A stretch of DNA of 64,000 nucleotides from JAYQKL01 sp049890195 (GCA_049890195.1 JBMHBY010000004.1:1-64000); one strand, 5' to 3'; counted from the first letter of the stretch, positions 54,164 to 62,799 are shown. Program-made: numbers and translations. The notes: generated from the sequence alone by a model not told the origin.

Positions 54164-54556
54164 ATGACCGACAAACCAGATTTCGCCCACATCATTGATT
54201 TGTTCTATCAGGCGTCCGGATCGGGTGACTTTGAGTCCGCCAATGATCTGATGACGGATGACTTCATCATCAATGAAGCGCCGAACCTGCCGTTTGGCGG
54301 GGTGTATAAGGGCAAGTCGGCCCTGAAATCCCTGTATGAGACCATCATCGGCATGATGACCATCATTGATGTGAAACACAGCCTTCAGATGGTCGGGGAC
54401 AGTTCGGCAGCGACGCTTGTTGAGCTGACGCCGGAAGGTTCTGACGGGGAGAAAATCTTTATTCTGGAGATGTTTATTTTCCGCGGTGACAGAGTCTGCG
54501 AAATCCGGCCGTTTTATTATGACGCCGATGTCGTCAAGAAATACTGCAAAACATAA
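54164..54556 (+). CDS. SnoaL-like (NTF2-fold) protein, tandem copy
   Basis: This 130-residue protein shares LPFGGVYKGKSAL and VCEIRPFYYDAD with the gene before it, showing a recent tandem duplication. The pair could form a heterodimer, as NTF2-fold proteins are often dimers (inference). It ends just before a bidirectional terminator. Confidence 0.82.
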   Translation: MTDKPDFAHIIDLFYQASGSGDFESANDLMTDDFIINEAPNLPFGGVYKGKSALKSLYETIIGMMTIIDVKHSLQMVGDSSAATLVELTPEGSDGEKIFILEMFIFRGDRVCEIRPFYYDADVVKKYCKT

Positions 54557-54559
54557 AAT

Positions 54560-54583
54560 AACGGGCGGTCGAAGCCGCCCGTT
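54560..54583. terminator. Bidirectional terminator
   Basis: AACGGGCGG (54560-54568) pairs with CCGCCCGTT (54575-54583) around TCGAAG. It stands between the convergent SnoaL pair and the E2 gene. A T-rich run follows on the minus strand (TTATTTTATGTTTT) and a weaker one on the plus strand. Confidence 0.8.
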
Positions 54584-54601
54584 AAGTATTTCATTGCAAT
54601 T

Positions 54602-56035
54602 TTAGACCGAAAAAATCATTTCCGGGTTCTCAATGATTTCCTTCAGGCTGGCCATGAATTGCGCCCCAGCAGCACCGTCAATGGCACGGTGGTCGCACGA
54701 CATGGCGATTTCCATCCGGCTTTCAAAGTGGCCTTCACCATCCTCACCCTCGGCCCAGACACGCTGAATGCCGCCGACGGCCAGTATTGAGCCTTGCGGC
54801 GGGTTGATGATGGCGTCGAACTGGTCAATGCCGAACATGCCAAGATTGGAAATTGTCAGGCTGCCGCCCTCCAAATCATCAAACGAGATTTTGCCGGCAT
54901 TGGCCTTGTCAATCAGCGCATCGGTCATGTCGGATATCACGTTGACCGGCTGCAGGTCCGCGGCGCGGACAACCGGCGTAATCAGGCCCTTGTCGGAGGC
55001 AATGGCGACGGAAATGTCGGCATGCGGGAAATGGTGAATGGCGTCGCCATGCACCTGCACATTGACATCCGGATGCTTGACCAGCGCCAGACCGACCGCC
55101 TTGATCAGGTAGTCATTGATCGAGGCTTTGCTGCCCAGCACCAGATTGGCCGTTTTGCGCAGCGCCAGAAGATCGTCCACGGCGAAAGAGGCGCGCAGAT
55201 AAAAATGCGGAATGGAGGATTTCGACTCGGTCAAACGCCGGGCAATCACTTTGCGGATCTTGTCCATTTCACGGATATCCGGGGTGTTGTCGGCTGCAAC
55301 CGGCGCACTGACAGCCCCGGCGCCGCCGGGTTGGGCTTGTGGCAGAAGCTCCAGCACATCCGCTTTGCGGATCCGGCCGCGGGCGCCTGTCCCGCTCACC
55401 TGGCTCAGGTCAATACCGTTTTGCGCGGCAATCCGCCGTGCCAGAGGGGAGGCAAAAATGGACTCATCATCCGCAGGCGTCTCCAGCGGGCCTTTCAACG
55501 CCACGGTTTTCGGCGTGCGGCCTGCCTGATAAACATCCTGATGGGTGATCCGCCCGCCACGGCCGCTGCCGGTGATGGTGTTGGTGTCAATGTTCAACTC
55601 AATGGCCAGTTCCCGTGCTTTGGGGGAAATGTTCAGGTTGTCTGAAGGGATGAGTTGCTTGGTCTGCTCCTGCGGGGCTTCGGCTGGCTCGTCCTTGGGT
55701 TCGCCCGCCTTATTGCCTTCGCCCAAAGCCGTCCGGGTGTCAGCCATTTCAAAGCTGTCCACGAAACCGGCGACGTCCTCATCGCCGACAGACTCATCCG
55801 CAAACACGCCCAACAGCGCGCCGACCGGGAGAACCTCACCAGTCGGGCTGACAATTTTGCGCAATACGCTGTCAAACTCTGCCTCAACTTCATTGGAAAT
55901 CTTGTCGGTTTCAATCAAGGCGATGATATCGCCTTTTTTGAAGGGCTGGCCTTCCTCGACCACCCATTCCGCAATTGTGCCTTCCTGCATCTCAATGCCC
56001 CATTTGGGCATTGTAAAAGCCTTGATTTTGCTCAT
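54602..56035 (-). CDS. 2-oxoacid/acetoin dehydrogenase-type E2 acyltransferase
   Basis: This 477-residue E2 has an N-terminal lipoyl domain with the modified lysine K45 (ETDKIS), then two peripheral-subunit-binding domains (residues about 136-171 and 195-231), and a catalytic domain ending with H449 and D453 (DHRAIDG). The second binding domain is an extra compared with the usual single one. It is last of a five-gene unit with E1beta, E1alpha, thiolase-like and OB genes. No E3 is present. Confidence 0.9.
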   Translation of the reverse strand: MSKIKAFTMPKWGIEMQEGTIAEWVVEEGQPFKKGDIIALIETDKISNEVEAEFDSVLRKIVSPTGEVLPVGALLGVFADESVGDEDVAGFVDSFEMADTRTALGEGNKAGEPKDEPAEAPQEQTKQLIPSDNLNISPKARELAIELNIDTNTITGSGRGGRITHQDVYQAGRTPKTVALKGPLETPADDESIFASPLARRIAAQNGIDLSQVSGTGARGRIRKADVLELLPQAQPGGAGAVSAPVAADNTPDIREMDKIRKVIARRLTESKSSIPHFYLRASFAVDDLLALRKTANLVLGSKASINDYLIKAVGLALVKHPDVNVQVHGDAIHHFPHADISVAIASDKGLITPVVRAADLQPVNVISDMTDALIDKANAGKISFDDLEGGSLTISNLGMFGIDQFDAIINPPQGSILAVGGIQRVWAEGEDGEGHFESRMEIAMSCDHRAIDGAAGAQFMASLKEIIENPEMIFSV

Positions 56036-56049
56036 CTTGGTTTTCCCTG

Positions 56050-57060
56050 TTATTTCCAGCCCAGGCTGCGTTCAACGGCGGCGACAATTTTGTCCGGTGA
56101 GGGCAGATAGGCACGTTCCAGTTCGCGGGCAAACGGGATCGGCGTATGCGGCGGTGTCACGGCTTCCGGGGGCGCCACAAGGCTGGCATAGGCTTTGTTG
56201 GTCACCATGGAAATGATGTCTGTCGCCAGCGAGCAGCGCGGCGGGGCTTCATCAACGACAATCAGGCGGCCGGTGTTTTCAACCGAGTCCAGTATGGTTT
56301 CCTCGTCAATCGGGCTGGTAGTGCGCAGGTCAATGACATCGCACCCGATCCCCTTCTCCGCCAGCATGTCGGCGGCCTTCATGGAGAACTTCACCATCAG
56401 GCCGGAGGCGACAATCGTGACATCCTCGCCGGCCCGGGCCAGACGCGCATGCCCGAACGGTATCATGTAGTCACCATCAGGCACCTCACCCTTTTCGGCA
56501 TAAAGCGCCTTGTGTTCCATGAAGATGACCGGGTCATTTTCGCGGATGGCGGTCGTCAGCAGACCTTTGGCGTCGGCGGGTGTGGTCGGCATGGCGACTT
56601 TCAGGCCGGGCATGGAGGTCAAAATGCCGTGCGGTGACTGGCTGTGCTGGGCGGCGGCGTTCAGGCCGGCACCATAGACCATGCGGATGACGGCCGGGCA
56701 TTCACTTTTGCCGCCGAACATGTAGCGGAATTTGGCAATCTGGTTCCAGATCTGGTCCATGCAGACGCCAAGGAAATCGGCGAACATAATCTCCGCTACC
56801 GGGCGTTTGCCGGTGAGACCAAGACCGCCGGCGGCACCGATAATGGCGCTTTCGGAAATCGGCGTGTCAATCACCCGGTCGCCGCCAAACTGCTCATACA
56901 GGCCGGTTGAGGTCGACCAGATGCCGCCAATGGCTTCAGGGCCGCCTGCGGTTCCCATGCCGCCGACAATGTCTTCCCCCAGAACGACGACATTCTCGTC
57001 GCGGGTCATTTCTTCTCGAAGTGTGTTCAAAAGCGCTTCGCGCAACATCATTTCAGCCAT
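56050..57060 (-). CDS. E1 beta subunit of thiamine-diphosphate dehydrogenase (acetoin dehydrogenase-like)
   Basis: This 336-residue E1beta has the transketolase-like opening REALLNTLREEMTRDENVVVLGEDI, the segment GVCMDQIWNQIAKFRYMFGG and the C-terminal domain with LIVVDEAPPRC. It pairs with the E1alpha encoded 9 bases upstream. Within the class it looks closest to AcoB of acetoin dehydrogenase. Confidence 0.9.
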   Translation of the reverse strand: MAEMMLREALLNTLREEMTRDENVVVLGEDIVGGMGTAGGPEAIGGIWSTSTGLYEQFGGDRVIDTPISESAIIGAAGGLGLTGKRPVAEIMFADFLGVCMDQIWNQIAKFRYMFGGKSECPAVIRMVYGAGLNAAAQHSQSPHGILTSMPGLKVAMPTTPADAKGLLTTAIRENDPVIFMEHKALYAEKGEVPDGDYMIPFGHARLARAGEDVTIVASGLMVKFSMKAADMLAEKGIGCDVIDLRTTSPIDEETILDSVENTGRLIVVDEAPPRCSLATDIISMVTNKAYASLVAPPEAVTPPHTPIPFARELERAYLPSPDKIVAAVERSLGWK

Positions 57061-57069
57061 TGGAGTATC

Positions 57070-58047
57070 CTATGAAATGTAATCAATATAAACGTCGGTC
57101 AGCACATCTTCAGCTGTCGGAACCGGGGCCGCCTTCGCTGCCTCAAGAGCCTTTTCAATGGTCTCGTCGGTTTCCTTTTCAATCGCATCAAGGTCTTTCT
57201 TGGTCAGAAGCTTCTCCTTGAGCGCATGGGCGCGGAAATGCGTCAGGCAATCCCGTTCCTTGCGGATCCGGTCCAGTTCACCTTCACCGCGGTAATTTTG
57301 GGGGTCGCCTTCGAAGTGCCCATAGAACCGCTCTGTGTCGAACTCCACCGCCGCCGGGCCGTTTCCGGCACGGACATAATCCAGCACTTCGCCCATGACC
57401 TCATAGACCTCGAAGAAATCACAGCCGTTACCGCGCCAGACCTTCATGCCGAAGGCTTCAGCGCGGCTGGCGATGTCTTTGGCCGTGCCGACAGCGTAAT
57501 CAACGCCTGTATGTTCGGAGTAGTGGTTGTTTTCAAAAACAAAAATGGCCGGTGCATTGGTCACAACGGCCATATTCATGGCTTCGAAGGTCGTGCCTTG
57601 GTTGCAGGCGCCATCACCGGAGAAACCGATGGCGACCCGGCCGTCATTATGCAGCTTGGCGGACATGGCGGCCCCAACCACAATCGGCGGCCCGCCGCCG
57701 ACAATGCCGTTGGCCCCAAGCATGCCCTTGTCAATATCGGCAATATGCATTGAGCCGCCCTTGCCCTTGCACAGCCCGTCAGCGCGTCCGTAAATCTCTT
57801 TCATCATGCCGTCAATATCGCAGCCCTTGGCGATGCAGTGACCATGGCCCCTGTGGGTTGAGGCAATTTTGTCATTGTGGTCAAGATTGATGCAGACACC
57901 GACGGCAACAGCTTCCTGACCGGCATAAAGGTGCGTAAACCCGGCCACTTCACCGGTTTGAATGACCTCGTGAAGCTTGTCCTCAAACTTGCGGATATTG
58001 TTCATCTGCCGGTAGGCTTCCTTGAGTGTATCAGGGCTGATTTGCAT
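57070..58047 (-). CDS. E1 alpha subunit of thiamine-diphosphate dehydrogenase (acetoin dehydrogenase-like)
   Basis: This 325-residue E1alpha has the thiamine-diphosphate motif GFSGDGACNQG running to ENN, and a segment GSMHIADIDKGMLGANGIVG typical of AcoA. It would decarboxylate or cleave a ketol or 2-oxoacid and hand the acyl group to E2. The start at 58047 follows GGAGGAGAG. It lies 63 bases after the thiolase-like gene on the same strand. Confidence 0.9.
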   Translation of the reverse strand: MQISPDTLKEAYRQMNNIRKFEDKLHEVIQTGEVAGFTHLYAGQEAVAVGVCINLDHNDKIASTHRGHGHCIAKGCDIDGMMKEIYGRADGLCKGKGGSMHIADIDKGMLGANGIVGGGPPIVVGAAMSAKLHNDGRVAIGFSGDGACNQGTTFEAMNMAVVTNAPAIFVFENNHYSEHTGVDYAVGTAKDIASRAEAFGMKVWRGNGCDFFEVYEVMGEVLDYVRAGNGPAAVEFDTERFYGHFEGDPQNYRGEGELDRIRKERDCLTHFRAHALKEKLLTKKDLDAIEKETDETIEKALEAAKAAPVPTAEDVLTDVYIDYIS

Positions 58048-58110
58048 GTTCTCTCCTCCAAACTGGCATGTATTTAAGCATGTAAAGCTGTAAATTAAAA
58101 AGCAATTTCC

Positions 58111-59256
58111 CTAGCGACTGAGTATGGTGACGGCGGATACACCGGGCGCACCATAGACATGGGTGTAGGCTGTTTTGGGCGTACCCTGAACCTGTCTGGC
58201 ACCGGCTTGTCCGCGCAGCTGCAGGGCGTTCTCATAAACCTGTCTGAGGCCGGAGGCGCCGATCGGCTCGCCATTGGCGATGCAGCCGCCATCCGTGTTG
58301 ACGGGCAGACGGCCGTTCAACCGGGTGTCGCCATTGGCCAGCATGGCTTCCTGTGCGCCATGTTCACAAAACCCGTTTTCCGCCATGTGCATGATCTCGG
58401 CGCCGGCTTCCGTGTCCTGCAGTTGGGCCAGGTCGATCTCTTCAGGACCAATGCCGGCATGCTCAAAGGCGGCGGCTGAGGCAAGCTGGGTCGCTGTGCC
58501 GGAGATGTCATTGTCAATGGCCGGGGCAAACACCTCAAAAGATCCCGGCGGGCGTGTCCGCATGACGGCCGCATCCAGCCGGATGAAAGGTGCACCGAGT
58601 TGTTCGGCCTTTTTCCGGCTTGCGAGGATCAGGGCGACGCCGCCCTCTGCAGGGGAGCAGAACATGAATTTGGTCAAAGGGTCACTGACCATCTGGCTGT
58701 TCATGATCTCTTCATGGGCGATGGGTTGACGCCGCCAGGCCATTTCATTGTGTTCGGCATTGAGGAAAGCCTTTTCCGACACACGGCCCAGCGTGTCTTC
58801 GCTGATGCCATAATCATGCATGTAGCGCTTGATTTTCATGGCAAAGAACTGCGTGGTCAGCATATAGCCCTGTTCGCCATACCAGTCGGGCAAACCCCAT
58901 TCCGCCGGCATCGGATCAAACGCCCCTCTGGGGTGCTTGTCAAAGCCGACGGCAAGACCAAGCTCATACTCGCCTGATTTGATGGCGTTGGAAGCAGCGT
59001 AAAGGGCAGAGCCGCCGGTGGCGCACCCGTTTTTGACATTGATGAATTGAATGCCGGTCAATCCGAGCTGGGTGACGATTGTGTCGGCATTTCCCGCCGC
59101 GTCGGAGCCCCCATAGGCGAACTGGATGTCCTGCCAGCTCAGACCGCTGTCAGCCAAGGCCGCCTCGACCGCATAAATCCCTTGTTCGAGGCCGCTTTTG
59201 TCCGGCGTGCGCCCGAAAGGGTGCATACCAATGCCGATAATGCCGACGTCCGTCAT
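58111..59256 (-). CDS. Thiolase-like protein of the lipid-transfer / retro-aldolase type
   Basis: This 381-residue thiolase-fold protein keeps a cysteine at C78 (VKNGCATGG). The C-terminal GHP motif reads ANGEPIGASG (His to Glu), and the final catalytic cysteine region reads APGVSAVTILSR. These features fit the Ltp/SCP-x-like family, whose Ltp2 members cleave side chains by retro-aldol reaction rather than thiolysis. It overlaps the OB gene by 4 bases. Confidence 0.82.
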   Translation of the reverse strand: MTDVGIIGIGMHPFGRTPDKSGLEQGIYAVEAALADSGLSWQDIQFAYGGSDAAGNADTIVTQLGLTGIQFINVKNGCATGGSALYAASNAIKSGEYELGLAVGFDKHPRGAFDPMPAEWGLPDWYGEQGYMLTTQFFAMKIKRYMHDYGISEDTLGRVSEKAFLNAEHNEMAWRRQPIAHEEIMNSQMVSDPLTKFMFCSPAEGGVALILASRKKAEQLGAPFIRLDAAVMRTRPPGSFEVFAPAIDNDISGTATQLASAAAFEHAGIGPEEIDLAQLQDTEAGAEIMHMAENGFCEHGAQEAMLANGDTRLNGRLPVNTDGGCIANGEPIGASGLRQVYENALQLRGQAGARQVQGTPKTAYTHVYGAPGVSAVTILSR

Positions 59257-59648
59257 GTCTTGCTCCCCCCAACCGGTCGGAATGCGTGCGCCTGCTCCAC
59301 TTCGCCGGTGTCAAGCCGTTTGAAATCCATCGTTGTCAACTCTACCGGCATCCCGATTTCAACATCTTCGGGTTCAAGCCCGACCAGCCGGGACTCAACC
59401 ATTAATTGATTGTCCAGTGAAACATATGCGACGATATAAGGTGCAAATTCATCGCCATGGTTGTAGGGCGGCGATTTGGGGGGGAACCTTTGAACCGTAT
59501 AAGACCAGACCGTACCGCTGCGGTTCAGCGCAACGGGTTCAACCGCGTCATCCCCGCCCTCCGGAAGGGGGAAGATGATCCGCCCTGTTGAGCGCACCCG
59601 ACCACCTTGTAAAGTCGGGGGGTTCATGCTGGCAAAAACATTTGTCAT
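59253..59648 (-). CDS. OB-fold (DUF35) partner protein lacking zinc cysteines
   Basis: This 131-residue protein has the OB fold of the DUF35 family (SYTVQRFPP to LVGLEPEDVEIGMPVEL). The zinc-ribbon part normally reading CxxCG is RSTG, and no cysteine remains anywhere in it. DUF35 proteins pair with thiolase-like enzymes. Here the two genes overlap by 4 bases, implying a stable complex. Confidence 0.8.
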   Translation of the reverse strand: MTNVFASMNPPTLQGGRVRSTGRIIFPLPEGGDDAVEPVALNRSGTVWSYTVQRFPPKSPPYNHGDEFAPYIVAYVSLDNQLMVESRLVGLEPEDVEIGMPVELTTMDFKRLDTGEVEQAHAFRPVGGSKT

Positions 59649-59699
59649 GGCCGTCTCTTAGGTTTAACAGGGCAAGATTAGTGGCCGGTTTTGGACAAA

Positions 59700-59734
59700 T
59701 ATACTCGTATAAAAATTAGTTTTTCCAGGATCAA
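59700..59734 (-). promoter_or_regulatory. Putative promoter of the OB-thiolase-E1/E2 operon
   Basis: On the minus strand a -35-like TTGATC (59734-59729) and -10-like TATACG (59711-59706) are separated by 17 bases. The -10 lies inside the palindrome TATACTCGTATA (59700-59711), a likely operator. The -35 overlaps the stop codon of the LuxR gene. Confidence 0.4.
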
Positions 59735-60552
59735 CTGTTGATGCTGATATAGCCGAGTTGGGTGGCCTTGAAGACCGCTTGGCTGCGATTGACGGCATCC
59801 AGCTTGATTGACGCATTATGGATGTGAAATCGGACCGTGGCGCGGCTACGCTTGATGATCATGCTGATTTCAATGTCGGTTTTTCCCATGGCTGCCCAGA
59901 GCAGGCACTCCACTTCGCGTTTGGACAGTTTGGAACCGGACGGCAACAGGCGCGAGGGTGGTGTGACCTGCATATAGCTGCGGATGAAGGCACGGGCGTA
60001 AATGCCGAGTTCAGCACCATGTTTGATGAAAACCTCGTTTAAATCACTGATTTTCTCGTCTTTTGGGTTGTAACTGACGGCGCCGATTTGACTGAACGGC
60101 ATATGTATCGGCACAACAATCGCGCATCTGGTTTTGGCGCGTTCGCCGAACTTGGACAGATCAATATCCTGCAGAAAATTGTTGGGATACAACGTCCGCA
60201 CACCATCCTTGTTGATCCAGAAGGGCTCACTTTCATAGCGGCACGCCATGGTCAGGGGCGATTCTAGGGCTAGGTTGTTGGTTTTCCACCAATCACTGCT
60301 GTCATCCCAGCCGAAAACCTCAGTAGCCATCAACTCGCCGTCCTCGTCAACAATGGCCGTGTTCAAGGCAATGTTGTGGGTGGCGGCCACCATCATGTCG
60401 AATTTTTCGTTGATGATGTCGCGGTAGGCTTCACAGGATTGACGTATCTTGTCCGGACCTGAAATCCTTATTTTTTCAAGATTCTCAATCAGCTTGTCAT
60501 GCTTCAGTTTCATCACGGCCCCTGGGGAACTGTCTTTCACAGTCTTTAGCAT
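59731..60552 (-). CDS. LuxR-family transcriptional regulator (orphan)
   Basis: This 273-residue protein has an N-terminal ligand-binding part resembling autoinducer-binding domains (residues about 20-185, with EPFWINKDG and QIGAVSYNP) and a C-terminal GerE-type helix-turn-helix (residues about 205-262, LSKREVECLLWAAMGKTDIE). No luxI is in the window, so it is a LuxR solo. The usual DP pair for acyl-homoserine-lactone contact reads ESP, so the ligand may be different, such as a catabolite. An ATG at 60513 (MKLKHD) is an alternative start. It is the only recognisable regulator in the window. Confidence 0.82.
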   Translation of the reverse strand: MLKTVKDSSPGAVMKLKHDKLIENLEKIRISGPDKIRQSCEAYRDIINEKFDMMVAATHNIALNTAIVDEDGELMATEVFGWDDSSDWWKTNNLALESPLTMACRYESEPFWINKDGVRTLYPNNFLQDIDLSKFGERAKTRCAIVVPIHMPFSQIGAVSYNPKDEKISDLNEVFIKHGAELGIYARAFIRSYMQVTPPSRLLPSGSKLSKREVECLLWAAMGKTDIEISMIIKRSRATVRFHIHNASIKLDAVNRSQAVFKATQLGYISINS

Positions 60553-60598
60553 CCTTCTAACAGGAGGTCACTGAAAACTTGCTGTCTGTCTGGTTGGG

Positions 60599-61363
60599 TT
60601 AAGCTTCGGCTTTTTCCCGGTTGATCCAACTGATGCCGCGTCTCAAAAGCGTATAGAAGACCGGCAGGTCCCAGGCGCACCGGTCGACTGTCGGCCACCA
60701 CGGGACATCCGGCTGCAGGTCATAATGCCCGCGGCAGTGCCCAAGCGTCAGATACAGGACGGCGCCTTTGCCGTGGTTTTTGATGTAAAAGACCGGATGA
60801 TTGCCGGGGGCGTCGGCGGCCTCAGCAAAGCCAGTGCCTTCCTCTGTACACTCGGTTTCGAGCAGGACATCCAGCTCGCCATGCGTTTCGAGATGATATA
60901 ACTCGTCGGTTGTCTCAAACGCCTCAATGCCTTTGACCAGTTCATGATCGGGCTGGGCATTGGTCACCAGATACGGCTCAATCGGCGGATGTGTGATGAA
61001 TTGCGATCCGAGCAGATCCATGAACAACGGGGCGATGCGCGGTGCCGCCCACAGACCGTCATCCAGCATCCGCAGGATCGAGTTGGTGCCGTGCAGGGCC
61101 AGCCAACGGCCCCCGTCATTCAGCCAGTCCTTCAACACCTCCTGCGCGTTGAGAGAGGGAATGACATCACAGGTGTAGGTCACCAGACAGTCGGCATTGC
61201 GGATGGCCTCAAGATTTTCATAATCCTCAAAGACCCTGACGCGGAAACGCATGTCCTCGCCGAACAGTTTGAGCAGTTCAAGACGGGCAAAATCAATGTC
61301 ATGATATTTGCCGGCGGCAATCAGAACACAATCGATGCGCTCCGGGTGTTTGTCTTCACTCAT
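60599..61363 (-). CDS. ThuA-like domain protein
   Basis: This 254-residue protein has a glutamine-amidotransferase-like fold of the ThuA family: LVTYTCDVIPSLNAQEVLKDWL followed by GGRWLALHGTNSI and a late GKGAVLYLTLGHCRGHYD. ThuA proteins are best known near sugar genes, but their reaction is poorly defined. Here it overlaps the Rieske gene at 61360 by 4 bases, so it is translated with an oxygenase. That pairing is unusual. Confidence 0.78.
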   Translation of the reverse strand: MSEDKHPERIDCVLIAAGKYHDIDFARLELLKLFGEDMRFRVRVFEDYENLEAIRNADCLVTYTCDVIPSLNAQEVLKDWLNDGGRWLALHGTNSILRMLDDGLWAAPRIAPLFMDLLGSQFITHPPIEPYLVTNAQPDHELVKGIEAFETTDELYHLETHGELDVLLETECTEEGTGFAEAADAPGNHPVFYIKNHGKGAVLYLTLGHCRGHYDLQPDVPWWPTVDRCAWDLPVFYTLLRRGISWINREKAEA

Positions 61364-62766
61364 GATTGTTTATCCAAATATTTCTGCAAGGTGTTGTGGA
61401 ACTGGCGGATGCGGATTTCCTGATAATCGCCAAGTTGAACCTGACGGTTCTTGGAGGCTTTCAAGCCCTCCTGCACATAAGGCAGATTGTCCATGTCCTG
61501 CTCAAAAACATCGCCCAAAGTCCCGAGTTCCTCGGCTTCGGTCCATTTTTGGTCAACTGAAAGGAATTTCATCTGCGGGCTGCGCGGGCGTTCCTGACCG
61601 GGCGGCACACGCGTCAGAATCCGGACCTCCATCAGGCAGTGATCCGGGTCCTTCCACGGACGCCAACGATAGACAATGTTCGGCATGAATCCGCCCCAAG
61701 GTGCGAAGTTGGGAAAGACGTTGTAAACAATGGCGTCCAGCAATTCTGCGTCGGTTGCATCACTGTGGTCATAGCCGAAAATGTTTGTGTAATTTTCCCG
61801 CATGGCGGCACCCAAAGCCTCACGTGCGGTCATGCCGTCCGGTACCTCAATGGCGAACGGGTCGCTTTCAGCATCATAATTTTCCGCAGAACGACCGTTA
61901 TATTTGACAAATTCGTCAACAATCCATTGCTGTTCCTTGCCCTCAGGGTCAATATGCGGTGACATCACCCCAAACGGCACCAGATTGACGTTCACATTGT
62001 CACCCCAATACCAATAGGCGCTGTTTTCATCGCCTGTGAAGGGCAGAATCTGCGGGTGCGTCACGACTGTATGCCAGGCTTCCATGAAAGCCTCGGCAGT
62101 CACTTTCCAGTTGGCCGGCACAACTTTTCCGACCCAGATGGCGGTGGCGCATTCCTCATGCCGCCAGCGTTTGAAATGCTCGGGCAGGGGGGCCAGAAAC
62201 TCCTCAAGGGTCGGTCCGCCGGGGTTTTCCTTGATGAAGATGTAACCGGCCCAGCGTCCAACCTCAGCTTCCGGCAAGCTCATTTTATCGTCTGTCAGAT
62301 GCGAAAAATCCCAGCGGTTCGGGATATGCGCCAACGACCCGTCCTTGTTCCAGGTCAATCCGTGAAAGGGGCATTCGAAGCGGTCTTCGCAGCCGTCTTC
62401 AAGCCGCAGTTTGCGCCCGCGGTGCAGGCAGACATTGTGAAAGGCGCGGACAGAACCGTCATCCTGCCGGCAAATCAGGAAGGTCCGTCCCGCATTGTCG
62501 AAAACCGTGAAATCGCCGGGTTCAGGAATATCCTCTTCCCGGGCAGCGAACTGCCAGACATTCGGCCACATTTTCTCATTCTCAAGGGCTTCAAACTCTT
62601 TCGAGGTGTAGCGCTCGACAGGCAACGGGTCTGAGCCAAGATATTCATAGCTCGGCTCCTTGAGGAAATCCGGCACCGGGCGCGAGTCCTTGGCCATCAA
62701 ATCGACCCAGTTGACACCCTCGGCCAGACGGGTCAGGTCAGTCTTGTCATTAGAGCTTTTGGACAT
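61360..62766 (-). CDS. Rieske oxygenase alpha subunit (7 of 7)
   Basis: This 468-residue protein is the longest of the seven, with ligands C113/H115 (CLHRG) and C132/H135 (CPFHGL). The iron tract AEAFMEAWHTVVTHP contains E229, H232 and H237, with W replacing the usual tyrosine next to the first histidine. The C-terminal QEIRIRQFHNTLQKYL matches the shared motif. It is upstream of the ThuA-like gene and divergent from the SDR at 62955. Confidence 0.9.
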   Translation of the reverse strand: MSKSSNDKTDLTRLAEGVNWVDLMAKDSRPVPDFLKEPSYEYLGSDPLPVERYTSKEFEALENEKMWPNVWQFAAREEDIPEPGDFTVFDNAGRTFLICRQDDGSVRAFHNVCLHRGRKLRLEDGCEDRFECPFHGLTWNKDGSLAHIPNRWDFSHLTDDKMSLPEAEVGRWAGYIFIKENPGGPTLEEFLAPLPEHFKRWRHEECATAIWVGKVVPANWKVTAEAFMEAWHTVVTHPQILPFTGDENSAYWYWGDNVNVNLVPFGVMSPHIDPEGKEQQWIVDEFVKYNGRSAENYDAESDPFAIEVPDGMTAREALGAAMRENYTNIFGYDHSDATDAELLDAIVYNVFPNFAPWGGFMPNIVYRWRPWKDPDHCLMEVRILTRVPPGQERPRSPQMKFLSVDQKWTEAEELGTLGDVFEQDMDNLPYVQEGLKASKNRQVQLGDYQEIRIRQFHNTLQKYLDKQS

Positions 62767-62799
62767 GCGTTATCCTTTCGCGAAGATCTCAACTCAGGC

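Noticed and set aside
54602..58047. Classical acetoin catabolism operon (aco)
   Set aside because: No acoR, acoX or lipoamide dehydrogenase is present, and the upstream partners are thiolase-like and OB genes, so a plain acetoin role is not assumed.
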